Source: Cinnamomum chago (taxonomy: Eukaryota > Streptophyta > Magnoliopsida > Laurales > Lauraceae). From it: a DNA stretch of 64,000 nucleotides. Below, one piece after another: positions 52,917 to 62,624 of this stretch; positions within the stretch are counted from its first letter, which is position 1; every line of letters begins with the position of its first letter. The notes beneath the pieces were generated by a model. The model was not told the DNA's origin. It did not search any database and worked only from the letters and a program-made list of their open reading frames with translations. Location of the stretch: assembly GCA_038049695.1 (NCBI GenBank), contig CP142457.1, positions 25,558,501 to 25,622,500 of the forward strand. Direction: 5' to 3'. The translations under genes were made by a program, and so were the position numbers.

Positions 52917-54600
52917 ATGACTAGCTAAGAGAGCTGCGAAAGGAGGAGAAACATCCAAAACACGACGTGCAGGACCGTCCTCTATCATCCCTCCTGCTAA
53001 GAAGAGGTCCGTGACGAAAACCGTTGCAGACGACTTCGACGATCGTCATTTCGTCCCAGTCAACGTCCAGGAACACCACCTTCGTTCGGAGTCACTCTCA
53101 AGAGGAGTAACGGCGTCTCTCCGGCGAGGAGACTCTCGACAGCATCTTAGAGAGGATCCTCTGCCAGATCGAACTTGATGGAGTGAGTCCCCAGTAGTAG
53201 ACAGGTCGGTTCTATCCGACCATCTTGAGGATGACGATGATGAAGATTAGAATCTTGATGAAGACTTTGACTCTACTCTCGAAGAGATTCGAGCACAGAA
53301 TGCCACCATCTGAGAGAATGATGCCTTGATTTATCAGCTCCAGCAACAGCTGCAGGAGAGAGCAGCAGGCTCGACCAGACAACAATCACGACGACGTGAC
53401 GAGGGGAGAGCTTCGCATAGCAGGCAGACTGCTCCTCCCGAGAAAGACCTGAGGACTCACTTGAATGAGAAGAGGCATGATTGAGCTTGTGATGAAGGCT
53501 CGAGCACCAGTTGCAGCCATTCGAGGAAAGGGTCGGAAACCATACCAGAGGCTAAATATGGCGGCCAGGAGTGGCTCGACGAGCGCATCAGGCAGACGGT
53601 CCAACATAATCTGGAGGTGGCCGGTCTCACCTGAGACCAGTGGGATGTCTGCGAGTCCATTGATCTCGGTATGTCCCCTTCATTCGCGACATCACAAATT
53701 TTCCCCTCCCGAGGAAATTTACCGTCCCGAGGTTCGTCACTTACGATGGGACTTTGGATCCGACTGCACATCTTCGGTACTTCTCTTAGAGGATGTCCGT
53801 CTGGGGAGACGAAGGTCATTTGAACTGTCGAGTATTCTCCTCCAGTTTGGGTGACCTCCCCCTAAAATGGTTCTGTGCGCTCCCGGAGAGGTCTATTTCG
53901 AGTTGGCAGAAATTACAGGCCTACAAGGTCATGCCTAAGACGGATGCGGATATAATGGCCTTAAAGATGAAGCGAGAGGAGAATATCACCCAGTTCGCCA
54001 AGAGATTATGGACGGTCTACAGCTAGATCGAGAATTCCAAGGACGAGGTGGCGATTTTCGCCTTCCAGAATGCTCTGCTGCCAGATAATGATCTTCGTAA
54101 GAATCTGGCCAGAAAACCAGTGACCTCTATAATGGAACTGATGGCCCAAGTTAACCGGTTCATCACTCAGGAAGAGGACCAGATCCGAGCTCGGGAGAGC
54201 TTTGGCATTGGGCAAAAGGACCGAGATGGTAAGCCTTCGAAGAAGGACAAAGGGTCGTTTCAGAGAGATGAGCCGGACAGACGCTGGACACCCGCCAGTT
54301 CAGCGAAGGCTCCAGCATCCACCTCAGGAAGCAGCAAGAAGCTCAGGCTGTCCATCAACCCCTACAAAGCCGTCAACACCATCTTCAAAGAGCCCATTCA
54401 TAAGATCATGAATAAGATCAAGTCAAAGCCATTCTTCAGCTGGCCGCAGCCCATGAGAGGAGATCCGTCTGCTCGGGATCAGAGCAGATTCTGTGCTTAC
54501 TATAAACAAAGCGGTCACAAGACCGAAGAGTGCAGAATACTGATGTTGCACCTAGAGAAGCTCGTCCAAGATGGACATTTGAAGGACTACATCAAGGCGG
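52917..54600 (+). pseudogene. gag: gag, decayed
   Basis: Gag forms the virus-like particle. The first ATG after the primer site is at 52917 but meets TAA at 52926 after three codons. Several further stops lie in 52930-53790, so the N-terminal part is badly broken. From 53793 one frame is mostly open: KWFCALPERSISSWQKL, then PKTDADIMALKMKREENI, a TAG at 54024-54026, then the same frame resumes to 55085 with FAFQNALLPDNDLRKNLARK. This is the retrotransposon-gag domain. A zinc-knuckle-like CAYYKQSGHKTEEC follows at about 54490-54532; its second cysteine is replaced by tyrosine, which is unusual. Gag runs into protease in the same frame. Confidence 0.85.
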
Positions 54601-54839
54601 GTGCCAGGGATGACAAACAAGCTCCGTGCCAAGATGAGAGGGGTCCAGACAGTGATGAGTCCGAGAGGCTCATAAATGTCATCCACCTAGCTGTCCCTCC
54701 CAAGGGGAGTGACCGAGCTAGTGACGAGTCCAGGCAGGCCTCCCATGGTAAACAGGTGATGGAGGCCGAACTCGAATCAACTCTCAAAAGGGCTCGGAAA
54801 GAGCAGCCCAAGATATGGTCCTCGGATGAAGATTTGGAA

Positions 54840-55240
54840 GGGGTCCAGCTCCCCCACAACGACCCGCTCATTGTCACCCTGAAGCTGAAGAATTGCACAG
54901 TACAGAGGATCCTCGTCGACCCCGACAGCTCATCCGAGGTCCTCTATTTCGATTGCTTCAAGAGGATGAGCCTTTCGGAAAACGACCTGCAAGAGGCCCG
55001 AACTCCTCTGATAGGTTTCAGCGCCAAGCCGGTGTACCTCAAGGGAAAGGTGACCCTAAGCGCCAAGTTGGAGGAGCATTCGTGATGACAGACTTTCTGG
55101 TAGTTGACGCGCCTTCTCCCTATAACGCCATAATGGGCAGGACATGGCTCCATAGCATGGAAGTAGTACGGTCTACTCACCACCAGAAGCTAAAGTTCCC
55201 ACTGGAAGGCATGAACAACAAAATAGAGATAGTCACGGTC
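54840..55240 (+). pseudogene. pol: Aspartic protease domain, active site altered
   Basis: Protease matures the Gag-Pol polyprotein. The frame ending at 55085 contains RILVDPDSSSEVLYFDCFKR, followed by TPLIGFSAKPVYLKGKVTL. That is the usual fold around the catalytic motif, normally D-T/S-G, but here it reads D-P-D (54918-54926). The domain's C-terminal half (FVMTDFLVVDAPSPYNAIMG, then RTWLHSM) is in a different frame (54893-55384), so a frameshift lies near 55050-55080. A second frame change follows before reverse transcriptase. No function is expected from this copy. Confidence 0.85.
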
Positions 55241-55266
55241 AGAGGAGACCAGCAGATGGCCAAGCA

Positions 55267-56400
55267 GTGCCTGATGGCTGTAGTGCCTGGAGAGCGGAGC
55301 CCAAACAGGTCAACATGGCCGAAATGGAGAAAAAGTTGGACGAGGTCGGCCAAGACCCGGAGACGAAGAGCGTGGAAGATCTGACCGAGATTAGGATCAA
55401 CTCGCATGATCCGGAGAGATTCTTCCTGCTCGGGAGCTATCTTGCTGAGCCAGAAAGATCCGAGCTGGTCGAATTCTTGATGCTAAACAAAGAAGTCTTC
55501 ACCTGGACGCCCTATGAGATGCCTGGCATCGACCCCGAGGTCATGTGCCACAAGTTGAATGTGGATCCTAACCACAAACCAGTGATGCAAAAGGCCCGCA
55601 GAGTTGGGGTACCGCAAACAGAGGCCTTGATCAAGGAAGTGGACAAGTTGCTAGAAGCCGAAGTGATTAGAGAAATCCAATATCCAGTCTGGTTGGCTAA
55701 CACAGTGGTGGTAAAAAAGAAAACAGGCAAGTGGAGAGTGTACGTCGACTTCACCAACTTCAACAAGGCTTGCCCCAAGGACAGCTTCCCTCTCCCAAAA
55801 ATTGATCAGATGATCGATGCCACCGCTGGTCATGACAGGATGAGTTTCCTCGACGCGTATCGGGTTATCATCAAATATCGATGTATGGGCTAAATGAAGA
55901 GAAGATCGCCTTCATAACACCCAGAGGCACCTACTGTTACAAGGTGATGCCATTTGGGCTGAAGAACGCGTGAGCGACCTATCAGCGGCTCGTCACCAAG
56001 ATGTTCCAGGCGCAACTCGGCAAAATCGTTGAAGTGTACATTGATGATATGGTCGTCAAATCCAAGCAGGCGCAGCATCATTTGGAAGATCTAGCCCAAG
56101 TTTTCGACATCCTGAAGAAGTTCAAGCTCAAACTAAACGCTTCCAAGTGTGCTTTCGGTGTTGGCTCTGGTAAGTTTCTTAAGAGCTTGGTCACACGGAG
56201 AGGAATCGAGGCCAATCCAGATCAAATCTCAGCAATCCTCAGAGTGCAGAGTCCGACCACTGCAAACGAGGTCAAGAAGCTAACTGGCATGGCTGCTGCA
56301 CTGAATCGCTTCATCAGCAGATCCTTAGATAAGTGTCGGCCCTTCTTTCAACTTCTAAGGAAAAATTTAAAATCGAATGGACTCCAGAGTGTGACCGGGC
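55267..56400 (+). pseudogene. pol: Reverse transcriptase domain, broken
   Basis: Reverse transcriptase copies the element RNA into DNA. The frame 55267-55893 carries VVVKKKTGKWRVYVDFTNFN, then KACPKDSFPLPKIDQMIDA and SFLDAY. Just after DAY, near 55860, the frame shifts, consistent with a single missing base. The next block, GTYCYKVMPFGLKNA, is in another frame and ends in a TGA at 55971-55973. The frame resumes at 56001 with the catalytic VYIDDMVVKSK (YIDD at 56037-56048), then KCAFGVGSGKFL and RGIEANPDQI. Another frame change lies near 56360 at the junction to RNase H. So the catalytic motif survives but the open frame does not. Confidence 0.9.
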
Positions 56401-56860
56401 CTTGCAGGCCCTCAAAACCTATCTCTCTTCACCATCCTTACTCTTAACTCCAAAACATGGAGAAACATTGTAATTATATTTGGCGGTCTCGGATCATGCG
56501 GTGAGCTCGGTCCTCGTCAAAGAAGAAGATAAGCTTCAATAGCCAATTTATTATACGAGCAAAACCCTCCTCAATGCCGAGACCAGATACCTACAATTGG
56601 AGAAGCTCGCGTTGGCGCTCGTCAGCGCCTCGCGCAAGCTCTCCCATTATTTTTAAACTCACACCATTGTGGTTGTTACGGAACATCCACTTAAATCTGT
56701 TTTAAAAAATGCTGACTTTTCAGGGAGAATTTCCAGATGGGACGTTGAGCTGGGTCATTATGATATTCAATATCAACCCAGGACGGCGATCAAGGCCCAA
56801 GTTTTGGCAGATTTCCTCGTGGAGTTCTTTCCGAGTTCGGCACCAACCCAGCTCGGCACC
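56360..56860 (+). pseudogene. pol: Ty3/gypsy RNase H domain, broken
   Basis: This domain degrades the RNA of RNA-DNA hybrids during reverse transcription. Recognisable pieces in the frame leading to 56669 are LYLAVSDHAVSSVLVKE, then LLNAETRYLQLEKLALALV, EHPLKSVLKNADFSGRISRW and AQVLADFLVEF. At least three in-frame stops interrupt it (near 56469, 56540 and 56655). It directly precedes the second RNase H, as in other Tat-lineage elements. Confidence 0.8.
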
Positions 56861-56929
56861 GAACTGGGGGGCAGAGGGCATGAGGCATCCACGGAGGCTA
56901 ATGAACAATCACAGAATCAAGCCCTCACC

Positions 56930-57345
56930 TCAGCTTGGAGAGTCTTCGTCGACGAATCCTCCACTTCAAGAAAAGTTGGAGCCGGTGTTGTCCTCCAGTC
57001 TCTAGAAGGACTGGTCATCGAGCAGGCTCTAACCCTGGATTTCAAGGCGTCAAACAACGAAGCTGAGTATGAAGCCCTAATAGCAGGACTAAACAACGCC
57101 AAAATCCTCGGAGCTCAACAACTAGTGGTCTTCAGTGATTCACAGCTGATGACGAACCAGCAGACTGGAGACTACCAAGCTCGCGACGACCGGATGACCG
57201 CTTACTTAGCCTTTGCAAAAAAGCTGCTCTCTCAGTTCCGGACAGCCGAGATCAGACAGATCGGCAGAGAGTCCAATTCTCACGCCGACGCCCTCGCTAA
57301 CTTAGCCTCCGCTGTCGAAGCAGGGAGGAGAATAACCATCGAAGT
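56930..57345 (+). pseudogene. pol: Second, archaeal-type RNase H domain (aRNH)
   Basis: This extra RNase H is a mark of the Tat lineage. In the open frame 56669-57697 (342 codons), residues 90-215 hold WRVFVDESSTSRKVGAG, NNEAEYEALIAGL, VVFSDSQLMTNQ and ESNSHADALANLA. The four acidic residues expected for catalysis are all present: D95, E133, D157 and D207. This is the best-preserved domain of the element and contains no stop. The surrounding polyprotein is broken on both sides, so it would not be produced as part of an intact Pol. Confidence 0.88.
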
Positions 57346-57499
57346 TGGATCGTTGGCGAAGCCTAGTATAGAGCTCCATCCACCTCGGGAAGTCCTACGC
57401 CTTGATCTCGGCCCGAGCTGGATGAACCCAATCATCTCCTACCTCAAGGATGACCAGCTTCCCGACGACAAAAGTGAGGCCCACCGAATCAAACTCAAA

Positions 57500-58660
57500 G
57501 CAGCCCGATTCTGGTTGTCTCCCGGAGGCAATCTTTACAGGAAGTCATTCACAGGCCCATACCTTCAGTGTGTTCATCCAAGCAGAGTCGAAGACTTCCT
57601 CTATGAGATACACGAAGGGATCTGCGAAAGCCATATTAGAGGAAGGTCACTGGCATACTGGGCTATCAGCCAGGGTTACTGGTGGCCATATATGTAAAAG
57701 GACGTGCAAGTATATGCCAAAAAATGTGAGAAATGCCAAAAATTCTCCCATTCCCTCCATCAGCCGGCACAAGATTTGAGTCCGCTCTCCAGCCCGTGGC
57801 CCTTCGCCCAATGGGGACTGGACATCGTGGGACCACTTCACCGAGCTCCGGGGAATAGAAGGTGGTTGATAGTAGCCACCGACTATTTCACCAAGTGGAT
57901 AGAGGCAGAACCATTGTCTTTCATAACGAAACAAGACTCAAAAGAATTTCATATGGAAAAACATCATTACAAGGTTCAGCATTCCATGAGCTTTGGTTTC
58001 GGACAACGAGACTCAATTTGATTCCAACCTCTTCAAGAATTTCTGCCAAGAGCTCGGCATCAGGAACCACTACTCCACTCCAGCGTACCCACAGAGCAAT
58101 GACCAAGCAGAAATCTCTAACAAGGTGGTACTCAATGGGTTGAAGAAGCGACTAGACCGAGCTAAAGGAAGGTGGGTAGAGGAGCTTCCAAGTGTCCTGT
58201 GGGCCTACAGAACGACTCCGAGGCGCTCCACTTCGGCAACGCCTTTCTCCCTTGCCTATGGGATGGAGGCGGTCATTCCTTTAGAGATCGGCCTCTCGAC
58301 TTTGAGGTCCGAACTCTTTGATCAAGGCCGGAATGAAGCAAATCTAGCTCGGGAATTGGATCTAGCCGACGAACGGAGAGAAGCAGCAGCAATCAGATTG
58401 ACCGCCTATCAGCAGCAGTTGGCTAGAGGCTACAACCAGAGGGTTAGAGAGCTAAATTTCTCGACTGGTGAGCTGGTTCTGAAGAAAACACTCCCATGTG
58501 ATAAGGATCCAAATAGGGTAAGCTAGCACCAAATTGGCATGGACCGTTCAAAGTGGTTCCACTGCTAGACAGTCAGCTTACAGACTTGAAGATATGGATG
58601 GCCGACAGTTACCACAACCATGGAACGCGTCGCATCTCAAAAAGTTCTATTTTTAATCTG
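57500..58660 (+). pseudogene. pol: Integrase, broken
   Basis: Integrase inserts the DNA copy into the genome. The zinc-binding part (EIHEGICESHIRGR to CEKC) is split by a TAA at 57695-57697, the same frame resuming at 57704. The first catalytic Asp is in WGLDIVGPLH (about 57821). A frame change follows near 57940-57990. The second Asp is in VSDNETQFDS (58002) and the Glu in PQSNDQAEIS (58110), giving the DX35E spacing in the frame 57993-58526. The C-terminal part continues past a TAG at about 58524 with DMDGR and ASQK-like remnants in shifted frames. No chromodomain was seen. Confidence 0.88.
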
Positions 58661-59421
58661 TACTAATTTTTTTTCAAAATCAATGAAAGCAGTCTTCATT
58701 CTTGTTGCTCAATTCATGACTCACTTGAATGGAGACCATCGGCAGTTCGGCGACAGTGCCACTGATGAGATTGCCTTCGGGTCGGGATATATACCACCCA
58801 CGTATGAAGCCATTACGGCCACTGATGAGATTGTCTTCGGATCGGTATATATACCACCCAGGCATGAAGACATTACAGTCACTGATGAGATTGCTCTCGG
58901 GTCGGTATATATACCACCCAGGCATGAAGCCATTTCGGCCAGCGAAATCGCCTTAGGGCTGGTGCATTTCTAGTCGCGAACCCAGTTCAGCCAATAGGCT
59001 TCTCGGGCTGACGTTAGTAGGGAAGGTAAAGGTCGGCAACAATTAGGGTGAAGGCAATACCTAAAAAAAAATATTATTAAAGACCCATGAGTTGAGGAAA
59101 AGGCGCCTTAGAATCCGTGGGGCCATATCAGGCATGGACAAAAACAAGGGGTGGGTCACTCTCTACCAAGTGCTTCAAATCGGCTAGTCCAGTCCGGGAC
59201 GGTAATTAAGCCGAACTCGGATACTTGTAAAAGTGGGAGTGCAGACTACAAGATTAACCACAAGCATAAGCAAATTTTCAGAAAGAAACGGACAATTACA
59301 GAAGCTGAAGGCAAATTCAGAATATTTCCATTGATAATACTGAGTTTTGTACAAATTTTCATTACAAATAACAAAACAAAAAAGATACAATTCTTGTCAA
59401 AAGCAAAATGTGCATCCGACT
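58661..59421 (+). other. Non-coding 3' spacer of the gypsy element
   Basis: Between integrase and the antisense gene. It holds the 60-bp tandem repeat at 58758-58965, an A-rich run near 59061-59070 and no recognisable gene. Confidence 0.6.
58758..58965 (+). repeat. 60-bp tandem repeat, 3.5 copies
   Basis: Copies start at 58758, 58818, 58878 and 58938 (partial), exactly 60 bp apart. They share CACTGATGAGATTG, TCTTCGG or CTCGGG, TATATACCACCCA and CATGAAGCCATT. Copies 2 and 3 contain the perfect 12-bp palindrome GGTATATATACC; copy 1 has GGATATATACC. Tandem repeats are frequent in the 3' region of Tat-lineage elements. Confidence 0.92.
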
Positions 59422-61268
59422 TTAGGACGACCCGACCACGGTATCTTCGGTCTTGGTCACTTCGGCATCGCCTGTTGGAGGAACCTCAGAAGCACCTGGC
59501 GCGGTCTCACTGGGAGTCTCGGGTGGAGGAAGAGCCACGGGAGCCTCGACGGGGACGGCGGAGGGCTGAGCCTGGGGCGTGGACGGAGCAGGCGCGAACT
59601 TAGGAGGGTTCTTGTACAAAGGGTGATCTTCAGAAAATCCCCATCTTCCTGAGAACGGCACGGCAGCCGAGCTGGAATAGCTTCGGACTCAACCTTTTGA
59701 TTTGATTGGTGTAATTCCGACCCGCGTCCGCTACCCCTTCTAGAAATGCAGCGTCGACCTCGGCTCTGGTTGACGCGAGGAGCTCTCTTTCTCCTTTTTC
59801 TCTAGCTCGAGCCCTGCCGCCAGCTCAGCCGACCTCTTCTCCTTGGCATTGAGCTTCCCCTGTAATTCGTATGTCTCTGCCTTCAACTGGGAAAGCTCAC
59901 ATACCGCCAGGTCTACTTGAGCGTCGAGCTCGGCCTTCTTTTCCTCCACCGCCTTCAGCTCTTCGCGACTCGCTTGCAAAGCGGGCGATCCTGGAGTCTT
60001 CCTCGAGCGTCCTGTCCAGGACCACCTGAAGCCTCTGAACACTCTGTAAATGGAATCACATGAGAAATCACATGAGAAATCCGAAGTCATAACTTAGCAA
60101 AAACTTAAAAGAACTTACCGCAAGAGAGTGCTACAGCGACTTCATGAGCAACTTCGCGCTCTCGGCCGCGTTGTGCCTCTCCATGTCCTTGGGGAGGACA
60201 CAGGCTCTGCAAAGGGCCGCAATTACGACCGAGTTCCCCACTAGCCTGTCCTCCAAGTTCAGCGGCCTGCCGGGCCTCAGATGGAGGTTTGGCCTGAACG
60301 TGTCTGGCTCAGTCAAAGAAGTGCCAAGGGACAATTCGTGGCCTCGCTCCTCCGAGCCCCCAGCCCTGGACCTCGCTTTGGGAGGCCTCTCCCTCTCGAC
60401 CTCGGCAGACCGCAGCTGAGCTTCTTTATTGGATGCCTCCACCCTGGCCTTCTTTTTAGGCCGATCTCCCTCCCTCGTCTCGGCAGCAGGCCGAGTCTCT
60501 GAGCTCGGGGGAATGACGGGGGCAGAGGGGGAGGGTCCAGCGGCGCTGGAAGATCCGGCTACCTGATCGCCGAAGACGGCCTCCTCCAGATTCACCGGTA
60601 TGTGGGTTGGCGTCTCTCCATCTCTTCTGCGCTGGGAGAGGAGTAATTCTCGATCTCTCGAAGCGGGTCACTTTCGGCACTAGCAGCCGACGTGGAAGCC
60701 TCGGTGCCAGAAATAGTTCTGCTCTCAGCTTCGGCTAGGACGAGGACCGCTTCTCTGGGCTGGCAGGACTTCCTTGTATAGGAAAGATACTTCGGCTCGT
60801 ACCCGAGCAGAGAGTAGGCGGCTCTGTTCTGGTGACCTCGGTATCGGTAGACCTTGTTGAGCCAGACCACGTTCCTCCTCCAGCGGTCTAGCTGCGCGTC
60901 TCGCCGCCTCTGGGAGATGTCTGTCCAAGAAGCAAGAAAGTTAGTTCCAACAAAAAAAAAAAAAAAACAGAACCAAGATTCAAAACCCAAAAGGGGTCAG
61001 TGGTTACTCGGTGGGATCCCAAGAAATCGCGGGACTTGAACTCTCCTCGTTGCCTCGGATTCGGTCGCTCTGAACTCCCAATTTCCTGAGACGAACAGGC
61101 GATTGACCCCAGTATATTTGTACGCAGGACTCTGGGCAGAACATGGAAAAAGAGGACAACAGAAACCCTAAAAGCAGGGGCAGACACAAGAAAAGGAGTC
61201 GGGGAAGAGAAACTCACAGACTTGACGGTGAGACGGAGCCGGAAGATGTCAACGGCAACTGAAATCAC
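59422..61268 (-). pseudogene. Antisense spliced gene in the gypsy 3' region
   Basis: It encodes a protein like those called putative gypsy-type transposon proteins (Transposase_28 family in Pfam, from memory); function unknown. In minus-strand order: exon ending VDIFRLRLTVKS at 61218; intron 61132-61217 (GTGAGT to TGCCCAG); exon 61008-61131 with SPAYKYTGVNRLFVSGNWEF; intron 60921-61007 (GTAACC to GGACAG); exon 60119-60920; intron 60044-60118 (GTAAGT to TTACAG); exon from 60043 down. Phase matches across all three introns. The long exon carries ISQRRRDAQLDRWRRN, a frameshift near 60630, NLEEAVFGDQ, a basic PKKKARVEA, and a stop at about 60131 just before the third intron. A coiled coil rich in E, K and L follows (59750-59970), then a Pro-rich tail ending at 59422. 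The N-terminal part of the family is missing. Start codon unknown. Confidence 0.7.
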
Positions 61269-61715
61269 TAGACGCTGGTTCTCTGCTAAAAGTCCTCTAA
61301 TGGATGTCTCTGCTAAAGGCCCTCTCTAACGAATGCCAAAGTAAAACGAAGAAGGGAAGCAACATCTCTATATGTAAGGGGAGGCGCCATCCCGAATTTA
61401 AAAGGTGGGTCCGTGCGAAGTGTCGCCTCGATTACTCCACATGTCTCCTCGAAGTACTAGGGAAGCCCATCAAACGGTGGCACGTGGTACAGTCGTCTCA
61501 ACTTCCCGCATTAATCATGGCCGCCACATTTATCGCTCTATTGATTGCCTCGGGCAGACGAAGCGACTGCGGCGCATTCATTAAGCCCCTCAATCGAAAG
61601 CAATTTCATGACAAGAGCTAGACGACAGCAGTGATCGGCTCCAAGATGGCACGGGAACCAACTCCCTCGAAACTCAGCTCCCGACCTCAAGAGGTTTAAG
61701 GAACCCTAGAGGTCA
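61269..61715. other. Element 3' spacer before the polypurine tract
   Basis: No gene was recognised on either strand. It would be expected to hold the promoter and N-terminal exon of the antisense gene in an intact relative, but I see no matching sequence. Confidence 0.45.
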
Positions 61716-61731
61716 AGAGATGGGGGGCAAT
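61716..61731 (+). other. Polypurine tract
   Basis: AGAGATGGGGGGCAAT lies directly before the 3' LTR start at 61732. It would prime plus-strand DNA synthesis. Confidence 0.8.
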
Positions 61732-62619
61732 TGTGTGGGGGCATTTCCGTAATGCCAAAGCTAAGTTTGATTTCGGCAAAAGCATCAACTAGGCTTGATC
61801 TCGGCCTCGTAACTCGGAATCGATTGTTACGCCCTTCTGCACCACCTCGGCTTCGGCATCTCTTTCTAGCTGGTCTCGGTAAGAACCAGCTAATCTCGCA
61901 TCGGTTCTGCTGATTAGCACAACCATTTCGGTCTCGGCCGTGTGCCTTGGCCAGTCACGCCTCCGCTGTAGTTGTATGGCGAACTGCCAACTGAGATAGG
62001 CCCTGACAGTCATGTCCTGCCTTCATACACGTGGCAGGATACGAGCACGCGCTGACGGGACAGATATATCATCCCAGCCGTCCAGAATCCTTATCAAATC
62101 CCTGACAAAGCGACATCCAGCGGCTACAGCCATATCAGGGCAGGGCCCAAGAAAGGATCCGATGGGATCTTTGCCGCCAACAAGTCAAGACAGGATCAGG
62201 CCCAATGTGACCGCATTTAATGCAAGGATGGGCTGATCGGACCATCATTTAATGCATTGTGGGCTGTGATGGATCCTCATTAATTACTTTGTGGGCTGAA
62301 GAGACCTTAGCAGTCAAATCATTAGGCCCACTATCAAATGTCAAAAGATTTCTCTCCTATAAAGAGAAGACCAATCCAACCCAGGTACGTATGCATATAC
62401 ACCCTGCTAGCCGTTACTCTACCCTTCTTCTTCTTCGACCTTAGTTCAGTCCATGCACTAACTTAGGCATCAGAGAGTCTTGAGCTGCCCACAGCCAGGG
62501 TCTTTTGACTATCCTTCCTTCCCTTTCAGGTTTCTGAAGCGGATAACTCTCCACAGTCATTTGGATAAGTCCTCTTAATGCTCCCCCTAATCTTGTGAGT
62601 TACGTTTTTTGCACTTACA
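61732..62619 (+). repeat. 3' LTR, 888 bp
   Basis: Starts TGTGTGGGGGCATTTCC and ends TTTTTTGCACTTACA, with TATAAA at 62358-62363. Most differences from the 5' LTR are C/T and G/A changes. It has two insertions of about 24 bp relative to the 5' copy (near 62025-62045 and 62388-62420). Confidence 0.95.
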
Positions 62620-62624
62620 CCCTT
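62620..62624 (+). repeat. Target-site duplication CCCTT, right
   Basis: Identical to 52021-52025. Host sequence resumes with AAATCCTCTAG. Confidence 0.93.

Larger units (their letters stand above)
52026..62619 (+). mobile_element. Ty3/gypsy LTR retrotransposon, Tat lineage, decayed
   Basis: This 10594-bp element has two LTRs, a 5-bp target duplication, a primer-binding site and a polypurine tract. Domain order on the plus strand is gag, protease, reverse transcriptase, RNase H, a second (archaeal-type) RNase H, integrase. That order, with two RNase H domains and integrase last, identifies the plant Tat lineage of Ty3/gypsy. A 3-kb 3' region after integrase carries an antisense gene, also known for this lineage. 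Every coding domain has stops or frameshifts, so the copy is not autonomous. The LTRs differ by about 6 percent over their first 290 bp by eye, so the insertion is not recent. Confidence 0.95.

Noticed and set aside
53386..53854. Overlapping frames on both strands in the gag region
   Set aside because: They are alternative-frame shadows of the decayed gag, with no domain of their own.
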